This document shows positions 31,978 to 39,308 of a stretch of 64,000 nt of DNA, piece after piece. Within the stretch, counting starts at the first letter, position 1. Each line of letters opens with the position of its first letter. The notes under the pieces are model-generated. The model had not been told where the DNA came from, ran no database searches, and saw only the letters and a list, made by a program, of their open reading frames with translations. The translations under genes were made by a program, and so were the position numbers. Source of the stretch: Cryomorphaceae bacterium 1068 (GTDB lineage: Bacteria; Bacteroidota; Bacteroidia; Flavobacteriales_D; Cryomorphaceae); contig JAPVXR010000013.1 in the NCBI GenBank assembly GCA_027214385.1, forward strand, positions 62,001 through 126,000, read 5' to 3'.

Positions 31978-33303
31978 ATGACCTCTAAAGGAGATACAAA
32001 AATAGAATCAGAGCTGGATAAAGCCTATGAAACATTCTTGAAAGTGGGTTTTATGGAAATGGATGTAGAGCTTCTGGATGAGGTGATAACTCCTAATATT
32101 TTTGGTTTCGGAACCACCATTGACGAGAAAATCAATAATGCCGATGAAATCAAAGCATTGATCAAAAAGCAAATCAAAGAAGGAGAAAACGGCAAATTTA
32201 GCTATGATAGACTCCAACATAGGAAGCACCTTTTAGCAGGTGGCCACTCAGCCATTATGGTTGAAGAAGGTGAGATAAAAATAGAGATGCCAGAAGGCTC
32301 GATTCAATTCCCTTTTCGCGTCTCCACTATACTTGATCAAATAGACGGAAAGTGGAAAGTCGTCCACTGGCACGGTTCTACCCCTGTGATGAGCGAAGAC
32401 GATACGTATCACATCAACGACTGGAAAAAGAAAAACGACGAACTCCAAGCCAAGGTGGTCGAAAAAACGGCAGAACTGGCCGCTTCCCTAGATGAGCTCA
32501 AGGCTACCCAGACCCAACTCATCGTTCAGGAAAAACTTGCAGCCTTGGGTCAGCTCGCGGCTGGAATAGCCCACGAGATCAAAAACCCGATGAACTTCAT
32601 CAACAACTTTTCGGAGCTTAATCTCGAGTACGTCGAGGAGATTACCGAAATGGTAGACGAGTTGGAGAAATGCGATTCCACCGAAGAAATCAAGGAAGTC
32701 CTCAACGATATGGCGGACAACCTGAAGAAAATACACCAGCATGGCACCCGTGCAGATAGCATCGTGAAATCCATGCTCTTGCATTCGCGCGGCGGCAGCG
32801 GCCAGTTGGAACCTACCGACCTCAATGAACTCGTTAGCGAGTACGTCAACTTGGCGTTTCACGGTATGCGGGCAGGGAAAAATCCGATCAATGTAAAAAT
32901 CGACTACGACTTTGACGATGCGATAGGGATGGTGCCCGTATTCCCCGAAGACTTTAGTAGGGTAGTGCTCAACCTTTGTAAGAACGCCTTTGACGCAATG
33001 CGCGGAAAGGTAGAAGCAGGGTCGAACGGCGACTACCTTCCTGCACTCCATATCACTACCGCTAAGGAAGGCGATAATGTGAAAATCATATTTAAAGACA
33101 ATGGCCCGGGGATACCCGACGGAATTCAACAGAAACTTTTCGAGCCTTTCTTCACCACCAAAAAAGGTACGGAAGGAACGGGGCTCGGTCTCAGTATTAC
33201 CCACGACATTATAAAAAACCACAAGGGACAGATCGTGATTGAATCGGAGCTAGGTGCTCACACCAGATTCATCATCGATTTACCCATCACCAATCAAAAC
33301 TAA
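31978..33303 (+). CDS. SnoaL/NTF2-like sensor histidine kinase (kinase 12)
   Basis: No signal peptide or membrane helix. Residues 1-140 look like an NTF2/SnoaL-like (DUF4440-type) fold, with an initial helix pair followed by strands ending GKWKVVHWHGS, a hallmark of that fold. A coiled coil leads to HisKA with H199 (AGIAHEIKNPMNF) and HATPase_c ([20 protein letters not shown]). The kinase module matches the first kinase of the array (HGTRADSIVKSML, FHGMRAGKNPINV) and not the ten between. A 75-nt gap precedes it, and the REC protein follows after 5 nt, so this kinase is the most likely direct partner of the two receivers. It probably senses a cytosolic small molecule. Confidence 0.9.
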   Translation: MTSKGDTKIESELDKAYETFLKVGFMEMDVELLDEVITPNIFGFGTTIDEKINNADEIKALIKKQIKEGENGKFSYDRLQHRKHLLAGGHSAIMVEEGEIKIEMPEGSIQFPFRVSTILDQIDGKWKVVHWHGSTPVMSEDDTYHINDWKKKNDELQAKVVEKTAELAASLDELKATQTQLIVQEKLAALGQLAAGIAHEIKNPMNFINNFSELNLEYVEEITEMVDELEKCDSTEEIKEVLNDMADNLKKIHQHGTRADSIVKSMLLHSRGGSGQLEPTDLNELVSEYVNLAFHGMRAGKNPINVKIDYDFDDAIGMVPVFPEDFSRVVLNLCKNAFDAMRGKVEAGSNGDYLPALHITTAKEGDNVKIIFKDNGPGIPDGIQQKLFEPFFTTKKGTEGTGLGLSITHDIIKNHKGQIVIESELGAHTRFIIDLPITNQN

Positions 33304-33308
33304 CCGGC

Positions 33309-33683
33309 ATGAAGATATTAATTGTAGATGACGAGCGAGATGTAGAAATGCTTTTCCGTCAGAAATTCAGAAAAGAAATCAAGCGCGGAGAGATAGAAAT
33401 GGTTTTTGCCTTTTCGGGGCAGGAAGCCTTAGATCTTCTCGATAAAAGCAAGCCGCCCGAAGTGATGTATGTATTTTCGGACATCAATATGCCGGGCATG
33501 ACAGGGCTAGAGCTACTGGATAAAGTAAAGGAGCGCTTTCCATCGATTAATGTAAGCATGATATCTGCTTACGGCGACACCGAAAACTACAACAAGGCTA
33601 AAGAATCGGGTGCGAAAGAGTTCTTTACCAAACCGATCGATTTCAATTCGCTAAAAGAAGAAATAGGCGGCTTGATTAAATAA
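33309..33683 (+). CDS. Single-domain response regulator (REC only)
   Basis: A 124-residue CheY-like receiver with acidic pocket DD at residues 7-8, phospho-acceptor D58 (FSDINMPG) and conserved K108 (FTKPI). No output domain follows. It lies 5 nt after kinase 12 and 10 nt before the REC-cyclase. Its first 45 residues resemble that protein (RQKFRKEIKRGE against KQRFRQKIRQNE), so the two receivers are paralogues. It may act as a phosphate carrier or sink, or by binding a partner protein; with twelve kinases nearby it is a good candidate for a shared phospho-acceptor. Confidence 0.93.
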   Translation: MKILIVDDERDVEMLFRQKFRKEIKRGEIEMVFAFSGQEALDLLDKSKPPEVMYVFSDINMPGMTGLELLDKVKERFPSINVSMISAYGDTENYNKAKESGAKEFFTKPIDFNSLKEEIGGLIK

Positions 33684-33693
33684 CAAGACAGTT

Positions 33694-34734
33694 ATGACCA
33701 AAATACTTGTGGTAGACGACGAGGAGGATTTGAAAGTATTGATCAAGCAGCGCTTTCGTCAAAAAATACGTCAGAACGAGTACGATTTTATTTTCGCTGA
33801 AAACGGTCGGCACGCATTGGAGCAGATACTTGCTCATCCCGATGTGGATTTGGTATTGAGCGATATCAATATGCCCGAAATGGACGGGCTGACCCTACTG
33901 ACAAAGCTCAGTGAGCAAAACTCCTTGCTCAAGTCTGTTATCGTATCGGCTTACGGCGATATGGAAAACATTCGCACCGCGATGAATCGCGGTGCATTCG
34001 ACTTTATCACAAAACCCATCGATTTCAAAGATCTCGAAATTACCATCGAGAAAACCATAGTACATGTGGCAGCGCTGAAGAAAACCTTACAGGCGGTCAA
34101 AGAGAACAACATCCTTCGCATGTACGTGGACGAAACCGTGCTCAACTTTATGGGTGGAAAAGAAGCTGAGACTGCCCTCTTTGAAAATGAAACCATAGAA
34201 GGTACCGCGGCCTTTATTGACATTTGCGGTTTTACTGCCATTAGCGAAACCGAGCCTGCCGATAAGGTGGTAAAGATGCTCAATGCCTACTTTGACATTA
34301 TCGTGCATGAGATCATCAAAGAAGAAGGTACGGTGGACAAGTTTCTCGGAGATGCGGTCATGGCTACCTTCCGTGGCGATTACCATGTTGATCGTGCAAT
34401 AGATGCATGCCTATCCATACGCAACGCCATTGAAAACGCCGACATCGGTATTGGCGAAGACTCTTATAAACCCGACGTTTCCATAGGGATAAACAGTGGC
34501 GAAATGGTGTGGGGAAACATCGGTTCGGCTGCTCTGCGTAGACTGGACTACACCGTAATTGGCGATGCGGTAAACGTAGCTGCGCGACTGCAAGCCGCAG
34601 CCGATAAAGGTCAGATTGTGATCGGGGAATCCAACTACTTAAAAGTGAAGGAGTCTTTTGAGTGCAAAGAAATTGGCGAGATTAATATGAAGAACAAGAA
34701 GTTGCCTCTAAAGGTATACGAAGTGCTGAAGTAA
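33694..34734 (+). CDS. Response regulator with class III adenylate cyclase output
   Basis: REC domain with D57 (LSDINMPE) and K107, a helical linker (about 117-160), then a class III nucleotide cyclase domain at about 168-346. Metal-binding Asp are D176 (FIDICGFT) and D220 (KFLGDAV). K216 and D285 fit adenine recognition, and N294 and R298 in DAVNVAARL fit transition-state stabilisation, so all catalytic residues are present and ATP is the expected substrate. It should make cAMP under control of phosphorylation. It is the last gene of the + strand array and the only enzymatic output in it. The convergent radical SAM gene ends 19 nt away with no visible terminator. Confidence 0.93.
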   Translation: MTKILVVDDEEDLKVLIKQRFRQKIRQNEYDFIFAENGRHALEQILAHPDVDLVLSDINMPEMDGLTLLTKLSEQNSLLKSVIVSAYGDMENIRTAMNRGAFDFITKPIDFKDLEITIEKTIVHVAALKKTLQAVKENNILRMYVDETVLNFMGGKEAETALFENETIEGTAAFIDICGFTAISETEPADKVVKMLNAYFDIIVHEIIKEEGTVDKFLGDAVMATFRGDYHVDRAIDACLSIRNAIENADIGIGEDSYKPDVSIGINSGEMVWGNIGSAALRRLDYTVIGDAVNVAARLQAAADKGQIVIGESNYLKVKESFECKEIGEINMKNKKLPLKVYEVLK

Positions 34735-34753
34735 GCCTCGTTCCTCTTTTTCA

Positions 34754-36946
34754 TTACACAGTCAGCAAGCCGAACTCTCTGAGCTCTTGTATGGGTTTGG
34801 AATACCAAAACAGTTCAAAATTTTCAAATTGTGTTTCGTAGTCGGCTTTAACCTGCCCGAATGTCAACAGCCTTTCTTGGGTTGGCGACAGCTTAGGAAA
34901 GGTATTCATCAACCATTCCCCTTTGTCTTTGTCCAGTTTGATTTGAAAAGATTCCCGCTTATCGTGAAACGTGAGCCGAAGGATCTCCCAAGTCTTGCCT
35001 TTTTTTGTTTTGGATTGAGCTTTCGCGAAAGGCACCCCACCCAGCCATACGACTTTGGCAGCAGCCTGCACACTGATGTAAGGCTCCGATTCTAAGCAAG
35101 TGAGGATATAATCTTGCCTGACTTTGGTCTTAGGGATTTTAAAATCAAACCATTCTTGAAGTGGCAATTCAAAACCGAGGCCGTGCATAAAATTGAAGAG
35201 CGACTTCTTTAAGCCAAAGCTGAATTGGCCGTGATCGATGCCCGTTTGGTCAGTAAAGTCTACATCGTTATTGGCGAAGGTGATCTCTTTGTAAATGGGT
35301 TCAATGCCGTAATCTGAGGGATTTAATCCAACGGGACTGTGCGCCGTGAGCGCAAACTGATGCCAGAATCCCGATTGCAGAACGCCCTGCTCAAAAAGCT
35401 GTCGCACCATTTCCAAGCTATCTATCGTTTCCTGCACGGTTTGCGTTGGATAGCCGTACATCAGGTAGGAGTGCACCATGATATTGGCCTGGGTGAAGTT
35501 GCGCGTCACGCGAGCCACTTGCTCTACCGTCACGCCTTTGTCTATCAATGCCAAAAGACGGTCAGAAGCCACTTCCAGTCCGCCCGAAACGGCGATGCAG
35601 CCCGATGCCTTCAGCAGGTAGCAGAGGTCTTGGGTGAAGTTTTTCTCAAATCGGATGTTGGTCCACCAGGTCAGGGAGAGCTCCCGCTTGATGATCTCCA
35701 AAGCAAGGGCTTTCATCAGGGCGGGAGGTGCGGCCTCATCTACAAAGTGAAAACCCGTTTCGCCCGTTTGTGCAATCAATTCTTCCATCCGATCTACCAA
35801 GAGCTTGGCAGCGATGGGCTCGTAGAGCTTGATGTAATCCAGCGATATATCGCAAAAGGTGCACTTGCCCCAGTAGCAGCCGTGGGCCATGGTGAGCTTG
35901 TTCCACCGCCCGTCGCTCCATAGGCTGTGCATGGGGTTGGCGATTTCAATTACGGAGATGTATTGATCGAGCTTGAGGTCCGAGTAGTCGGGAGTGCCTA
36001 CTTCACTCTGCTTGTAATCCCGCCGCGTAGTATTGTTCTTGTGAACCACTTCTCCGTTCTCTATGAGAAAGGTGCGCTTGTATTCAACCCCTGTGTCGTC
36101 TTTCGCGGAAGCGTGCTGAGCCAGCAGTTCTATGGGCAGTTCGCCATCATCCAGAGTGATGTAATCAAAATAGGAAAAGACCCGCACGTCTTTCAGCGAG
36201 CGCAATTCGGTATTGGGGAATCCGCCGCCCATGGCCACTTTCACTTCAGGATAATGGGCCTTGATGAACTGAGCGCAGCGGAAGGCACTGTACAGGTTTC
36301 CCGGAAAGGGAACCGAAAAGCAAACCAATTTGGGATTGATGGCTTTTAGCTGCTTATCGAGAATCTTCAGCGTGATGCCATCGATGTGGGTCAATTCGCC
36401 TTGGAGGGTATCGTGCAATTCGTCAAAGGAATTGGCGCTTCGTCCCAGACGTTCGGCATATCGGCTAAAGCCAAAGTTGGGGTCGACGCATTCCACGATA
36501 AAATCAGAGAGATCTTCGAGGAATAAGGTGGCCAAGTGCTTGGCCTTGTCTTGAATGCCCATGGCGCCAAAGGCCCAATCCATATCGTCGAGCGCATCAA
36601 AGCGAGATGCCTCAGGCAAGAAATTCTCGGTACAAATTTGCCGTGCAAAGGTTTGGTTCTTTCCCTGAAGGAAGGCTACAACTTCGTCAATGACCAATAA
36701 GTAGTGGGCTCTTAAGGCGTATATCCTGTGGCCATTATCTGAGCTTACTCTGCGCTGCTTGTGCGCTTCAGCGAAAAGGAACTCAAAGCTCTTTTTGGAA
36801 AACAACTCCAGAATGACTTCAATGCCGAGATCCATTTGATACGCACCGATACCTTTCGTATTCAGAAAACCCTTGAGATAGGCCGTAGCAGGGTAGGGCG
36901 TATTCAATTGTGTAAACGGAGGAGTGATGAGCAGAAGGTCTTTCAA
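34754..36946 (-). CDS. B12-binding-type radical SAM protein
   Basis: A 730-residue protein starting LLLITPPFTQLNTPYPATAYL, as in B12-dependent radical SAM enzymes, with a Rossmann-like N-terminal half (KLVCFSVPFPGNLYSAFRCA.., VAMGGGFPNTEL). The iron-sulfur cluster motif is C357-YWGK-C362-TF-C365, that is CX4CX2C rather than the textbook CX3CX2C; this spacing occurs in a subset of the family. GGLEVASDRLL and the following strands fit a radical SAM barrel. The start is a TTG at 36946, two codons after an in-frame stop. A well-formed promoter lies just upstream, giving a leader of about 20 nt. The substrate is unknown and no biosynthetic neighbours are seen. Confidence 0.85.
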   Translation of the reverse strand: MKDLLLITPPFTQLNTPYPATAYLKGFLNTKGIGAYQMDLGIEVILELFSKKSFEFLFAEAHKQRRVSSDNGHRIYALRAHYLLVIDEVVAFLQGKNQTFARQICTENFLPEASRFDALDDMDWAFGAMGIQDKAKHLATLFLEDLSDFIVECVDPNFGFSRYAERLGRSANSFDELHDTLQGELTHIDGITLKILDKQLKAINPKLVCFSVPFPGNLYSAFRCAQFIKAHYPEVKVAMGGGFPNTELRSLKDVRVFSYFDYITLDDGELPIELLAQHASAKDDTGVEYKRTFLIENGEVVHKNNTTRRDYKQSEVGTPDYSDLKLDQYISVIEIANPMHSLWSDGRWNKLTMAHGCYWGKCTFCDISLDYIKLYEPIAAKLLVDRMEELIAQTGETGFHFVDEAAPPALMKALALEIIKRELSLTWWTNIRFEKNFTQDLCYLLKASGCIAVSGGLEVASDRLLALIDKGVTVEQVARVTRNFTQANIMVHSYLMYGYPTQTVQETIDSLEMVRQLFEQGVLQSGFWHQFALTAHSPVGLNPSDYGIEPIYKEITFANNDVDFTDQTGIDHGQFSFGLKKSLFNFMHGLGFELPLQEWFDFKIPKTKVRQDYILTCLESEPYISVQAAAKVVWLGGVPFAKAQSKTKKGKTWEILRLTFHDKRESFQIKLDKDKGEWLMNTFPKLSPTQERLLTFGQVKADYETQFENFELFWYSKPIQELREFGLLTV

Positions 36947-36970
36947 AAGTCAAATTTGGACTGGTGGCCG

Positions 36971-36999
36971 CAAAGATAGATGGAAAAGTGACTGGCAAA
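36971..36999 (-). promoter_or_regulatory. Bacteroidota-type promoter for the radical SAM gene
   Basis: On the - strand a TTTG (36996-36999) is followed after 17 bp by TATCTTTG (36971-36978), matching the -33 TTTG/TTG and -7 TAnnTTTG consensus of the phylum. The TTG start codon lies about 25 nt downstream. Confidence 0.7.
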
Positions 37000-37158
37000 T
37001 CTAAAGACAAAACAACTTCTTGCCTCTGTGTCCCTTTCTCTTGCTCTGTCGCAAATGCGCAGTATCGGGTAAAAACAAAACACTGATTTGCCGCATTTCT
37101 CAATCACAACTGCTTAGGCAACATTTCATCATCTATCAATGCCCGAATTCATTTTGTC

Positions 37159-37166
37159 TAAATTTG
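37159..37166 (+). promoter_or_regulatory. Probable -7 element for the TPR lipoprotein gene
   Basis: TAAATTTG matches TAnnTTTG and lies 23 nt before the ATG at 37189. No convincing TTTG/TTG at the expected upstream distance, so the call rests on the -7 box alone. Confidence 0.5.
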
Positions 37167-37188
37167 AGCCATCTATATATGTACACCA

Positions 37189-38730
37189 ATGACACGAACT
37201 CTTTTTCTCTTTCTGGCAATTGCCTTATTTGCCTGTAATTCTACTCCAAAGCAATCGGGCGATTTGGGTGTAGTGAATTTGGAGGTGCAGGGCTCACCGG
37301 AAGCGGTTGAAGCCTTTAACCGAGGACTGCTACTACTCCATAGCTTCGAATACGAAGACGCTCGTGAATCCTTTCGAACGGCTACCGAAATAGACTCGGC
37401 CATGGCCATGGCCTACTGGGGCGAGGCGATGACGTTTAACCATCCCATCTGGCATCGGCAAAAGCCGGACAGTGCACGAGCTGTTTTAAACCGGTACACA
37501 ATGGCAGGTGCTGAGCCTGAGTCAGACTTAGAAGCCGATTTTTTGGAATCTCTGGAAGTTCTTTATAATGAGGAGTTTGAGAAGGACCAGCGTGACGACA
37601 ACTATTTGGAATTTTATACCGAGATGGCCGAGCGCTATCCGAAAAATCACGAAGTGCAATCCTTCTATGCGCTGGCCCTTTTGGGTTCGGTAGAAGATGG
37701 ACGTGATGTGGAAGTTTATGGAGAAGCAGGAAAGATCGCTGCGCAAATCGTCAAAGAAAATCCACAACATCCGGGTGCCTTGCATTACCTTATTCATGCC
37801 TACGACGACCCTGGGCATGCCACACTCGCCATGGAGGCGGCAGAAACCTATGCTCAGGTAGCACCATCGGCTAGCCACGCCCTGCACATGCCATCGCATA
37901 TCTTTGTAGCTAAAGGAATGTGGGATGCCGTCATTGCTTCAAATATCGACTCTTATCAAGCAAGCGTAGACAGGATGGTGGCAAAAGACTTGGACGATGA
38001 TGCCCGAGGCTATCACGCTTATCACTGGCTCGAATACGGTTACCTTCAGAATGGTGAAATGGATAAAGCAGCAGTTTTACTTGATAGTATGATGATCCAT
38101 GCAGAGGACACACCTTCCAAAAGAGGGCGCTCCCACCTGATTTATTTGCAAGGGACCTATTTGGCAGAGACGGGAGATTGGAACAGTCCCTACGCTGAAA
38201 TGGCGATAGATGCGTCTGATCTCAGCATCACCGTAAAAGCAAAGCAGTACTTCATAAATGCCATGCGATCTTATTCTAAAGGCGATGCGGACTCGCTTAG
38301 AGCGACCCAAGAGCTGCTGGAAGCATTGATACGCAGAGAGTCTCTCTTTGCCGATACATTGGATTTCAAACTGTGTATTCCCAGCGATATAAGCAAAGCC
38401 AGGCCCAGCGATATCGTAGCAGCTAAAGCGATATTGTATCAAGTCTACGCACTTGGTTATATGCTTTCGGGTGATGATGAATTGGCAGAAGAATATCTGG
38501 TGAAGTCCACGGAACTGGAAGATTCGGGAGATTACAGTTACGGGCCTCCCGTGATTCAAAAACCCACACACGAGTTGTACGCCGATTGGCTATTGTCAAA
38601 AGAACGCTACGCAGAAGCCTTGGCTGAATACGAGATAGTACTTCATCGAGCACCGGGTAGAAGATTGGCGACCATTGGGGTTGAAGAGGCAAGGGCTCAG
38701 ATCGGTAAAGACCAAACCGCGGCGATTTAG
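37189..38730 (+). CDS. TPR-repeat lipoprotein
   Basis: The N-terminal signal ends in lipobox LFAC (mature start CNSTPK), so this is probably an envelope lipoprotein. The rest is helical TPR-like repeats: EAFNRGLLLLHSFEYEDARESF, then a histidine-rich middle (HPGALHYLIHAYDDPGHA, SHALHMPSHIF), and ELYADWLLSKERYAEALAEYE near the end. This pattern is that of a widespread family of about 500-600 residue TPR proteins of unknown function. The conserved His residues in the middle could bind a metal, which is only a guess. It is divergent from the radical SAM gene and 74 nt before the cupin gene. Confidence 0.82.
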   Translation: MTRTLFLFLAIALFACNSTPKQSGDLGVVNLEVQGSPEAVEAFNRGLLLLHSFEYEDARESFRTATEIDSAMAMAYWGEAMTFNHPIWHRQKPDSARAVLNRYTMAGAEPESDLEADFLESLEVLYNEEFEKDQRDDNYLEFYTEMAERYPKNHEVQSFYALALLGSVEDGRDVEVYGEAGKIAAQIVKENPQHPGALHYLIHAYDDPGHATLAMEAAETYAQVAPSASHALHMPSHIFVAKGMWDAVIASNIDSYQASVDRMVAKDLDDDARGYHAYHWLEYGYLQNGEMDKAAVLLDSMMIHAEDTPSKRGRSHLIYLQGTYLAETGDWNSPYAEMAIDASDLSITVKAKQYFINAMRSYSKGDADSLRATQELLEALIRRESLFADTLDFKLCIPSDISKARPSDIVAAKAILYQVYALGYMLSGDDELAEEYLVKSTELEDSGDYSYGPPVIQKPTHELYADWLLSKERYAEALAEYEIVLHRAPGRRLATIGVEEARAQIGKDQTAAI

Positions 38731-38804
38731 TGGTTCATAGATCGTAACCGAGTCGTTTGCTTGATAAGCAATGAGCATCCAATCAGCGTTATTTAAAATT
38801 CAAT

Positions 38805-39239
38805 ATGGAATCAAAAGAACTTATTCGAAAAGGTGAAGGTGAGAATTACAATTACGCTCAAGACCATTGCTTTGTGAAACTTTCGTCGCGCGATACAGAC
38901 GGCGAATTATGTATAGTGGAAGATACTTTGAAGCAGGGGTTTCATCTAAAGCGTCACCATCACAAGGTCATGACAGAGGTATTCTACATGTTGGTTGGGG
39001 AGCTAGAGCTCATTTTCGATGACGAAACAATTGTTCTGAAAGAAGGAGACACTATAACGGTTCCGCCAAATGTTTGGCACGAAGCTAAATCAGCGGAAGG
39101 CGGAAAGATGCTTACGATATTCAAAAACGGTGCGTTTGACATTTTCTTAGAGCAACTCTCCACAATGACCGAAGATGACTTTTCAGATGCGAAGCTAATG
39201 AAGGCCGTCTCTGCCAAATTTGATATTTACGAGGAGTAA
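38805..39239 (+). CDS. Cupin-domain protein
   Basis: A 144-residue single-cupin protein. The two cupin motifs are visible: GFHLKRHHHKVMTEVFYMLVGELEL (metal ligand candidates in HHHK and the Glu of EVFY) and GDTITVPPNVWHEAKS (the last His). The fold usually binds a metal and a small molecule or sugar; the reaction cannot be named from this sequence. It has no signal peptide. It may share the transcript of the TPR lipoprotein gene (74-nt gap, no promoter seen). It converges with the PQQ-propeller gene, with a hairpin between them. Confidence 0.85.
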   Translation: MESKELIRKGEGENYNYAQDHCFVKLSSRDTDGELCIVEDTLKQGFHLKRHHHKVMTEVFYMLVGELELIFDDETIVLKEGDTITVPPNVWHEAKSAEGGKMLTIFKNGAFDIFLEQLSTMTEDDFSDAKLMKAVSAKFDIYEE

Positions 39240-39241
39240 TG

Positions 39242-39273
39242 CAAAAAAAGAAACCCTTCCACGACGGGAAGGG
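39242..39273 (-). terminator. Intrinsic terminator for the 39309-42710 operon
   Basis: CCCTTCC (39254-39260) and GGAAGGG (39267-39273) form a 7-bp stem with a 6-nt loop. On the - strand it is followed by TTTCTTTTTTT, a good U-tract; the + strand side lacks one, although the hairpin may also help end the cupin transcript. Confidence 0.8.
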
Positions 39274-39308
39274 CTCTTTGAGGTTTGGTTGCAAAAACAA
39301 CAGTCTTG

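Noticed and set aside
32488-33222. Long antisense open frame (244 codons) inside kinase 12
   Set aside because: It mirrors the codon pattern of the kinase; similar antisense frames lie at the same place in most of the other kinases, so it is a by-product of the conserved module.
35339-35923. 194-codon + strand frame inside the radical SAM gene
   Set aside because: The - strand frame encodes a full recognisable enzyme; the + strand peptide has no motif.
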